Shown here: positions 6,167 through 6,286 of the stretch, piece after piece
Layout of the letters: each line of letters opens with the position of its first letter
Numbering within the stretch: position 1 is the first letter of the stretch
Source of the DNA: G963674505 sp964575975
GTDB lineage: Bacteria; Desulfobacterota; Desulfobacteria; Desulfobacterales; SKZT01
Direction of reading: 5' to 3'
Assembly (NCBI GenBank): GCA_964575975.1
Contig: CAZNTU010000289.1
Location: forward strand, 1-6,286
Length of the DNA stretch: 6,286 nucleotides
Program-made: the position numbers and the translations under genes
The notes under the pieces: generated by a model
Seen by the model: the letters and a program-made list of their open reading frames with translations, nothing else
What the model was told of the DNA's origin: nothing
Database searches by the model: none

Positions 6167-6286
6167 GTCGACTGATTATAACGGATTTGGGGGAACCCTA
6201 AAGAGGCGGGACATACAAGCCCGGGGCGAAACCCTCGTTGTTATACACAACTCGACGGGGCGAGCTGTACCTTTGAAAAAAAGCGG
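6167..6286. other. Downstream region with small inverted repeats, no gene seen
   Basis: This tail carries GTTGT-TATAC-ACAAC (6237-6251) and CTCG-ACGGGG-CGAG (6251-6264), two short adjacent stem-loops. GGGGCGA occurs twice (about 6223 and 6257). An A7 run rather than a T-run follows on the plus strand, so this is not a standard terminator for the barrel gene. It could be the start of a structured RNA or leader continuing past the edge. Confidence 0.3.

Noticed and set aside
6175..6180. Perfect TATAAT on the minus strand just after the barrel gene
   Set aside because: No acceptable -35 box at 16 to 18 bases (best TTTAGG, three matches), and it would only drive antisense RNA into the barrel gene.

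Overview
The window looks like a chromosomal stretch from a medium-to-high GC Gram-negative bacterium. It encodes an outer-membrane-type beta-barrel protein and a Sec-exported dehydrogenase, uses strong GGAGG ribosome binding sites, and has GC-rich third codon positions in its long genes. I cannot place the species from the sequence. A proteobacterium or Desulfobacterota member is plausible but is only a guess.

Left half (1 to 3018): one very large minus-strand gene fills this part. It runs off the left edge after 1006 codons with no stop. It encodes a Res-like superfamily 2 helicase with a C-terminal PD-(D/E)xK nuclease, like the restriction subunit of type III-like restriction systems. The 801-codon plus-strand ORF over it is a codon-register shadow. 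A methyltransferase partner, if there is one, must lie beyond the left edge.

Middle (3019 to 4029): about 1 kb without an intact gene. It holds an AT-rich leader with four TTCGAA palindromes and a possible promoter for the restriction gene. Next comes a minus-strand coding-like stretch broken by a frameshift. A decayed C-terminal piece of an ISKra4-like transposase follows, then low-content sequence leading to the next gene. It reads as an insertion and decay zone at the edge of a defence locus.

Right half (4030 to 6286): a plus-strand gene encodes a secreted PQQ-dependent sugar (sorbosone/glucose-type) dehydrogenase. About 300 bases follow, in which the minus strand carries two tiny ORFs with strong ribosome binding sites. 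The second site can pair with the end of the first ORF, an arrangement like translational coupling. A plus-strand gene for a 202-residue exported beta-barrel protein with a PagL-like (lipid A deacylase) C-terminus comes next. The last 120 bases have small hairpins and no recognised gene.

The dehydrogenase and the barrel protein are both envelope proteins, but each appears to be its own transcription unit. I see no sign that they work with the restriction enzyme. I do not see a clear-cut new multi-gene system. The most unusual items are the paired small ORFs with the hairpin at 5229 to 5402 and the decayed minus-strand gene at 3340 to 3575.
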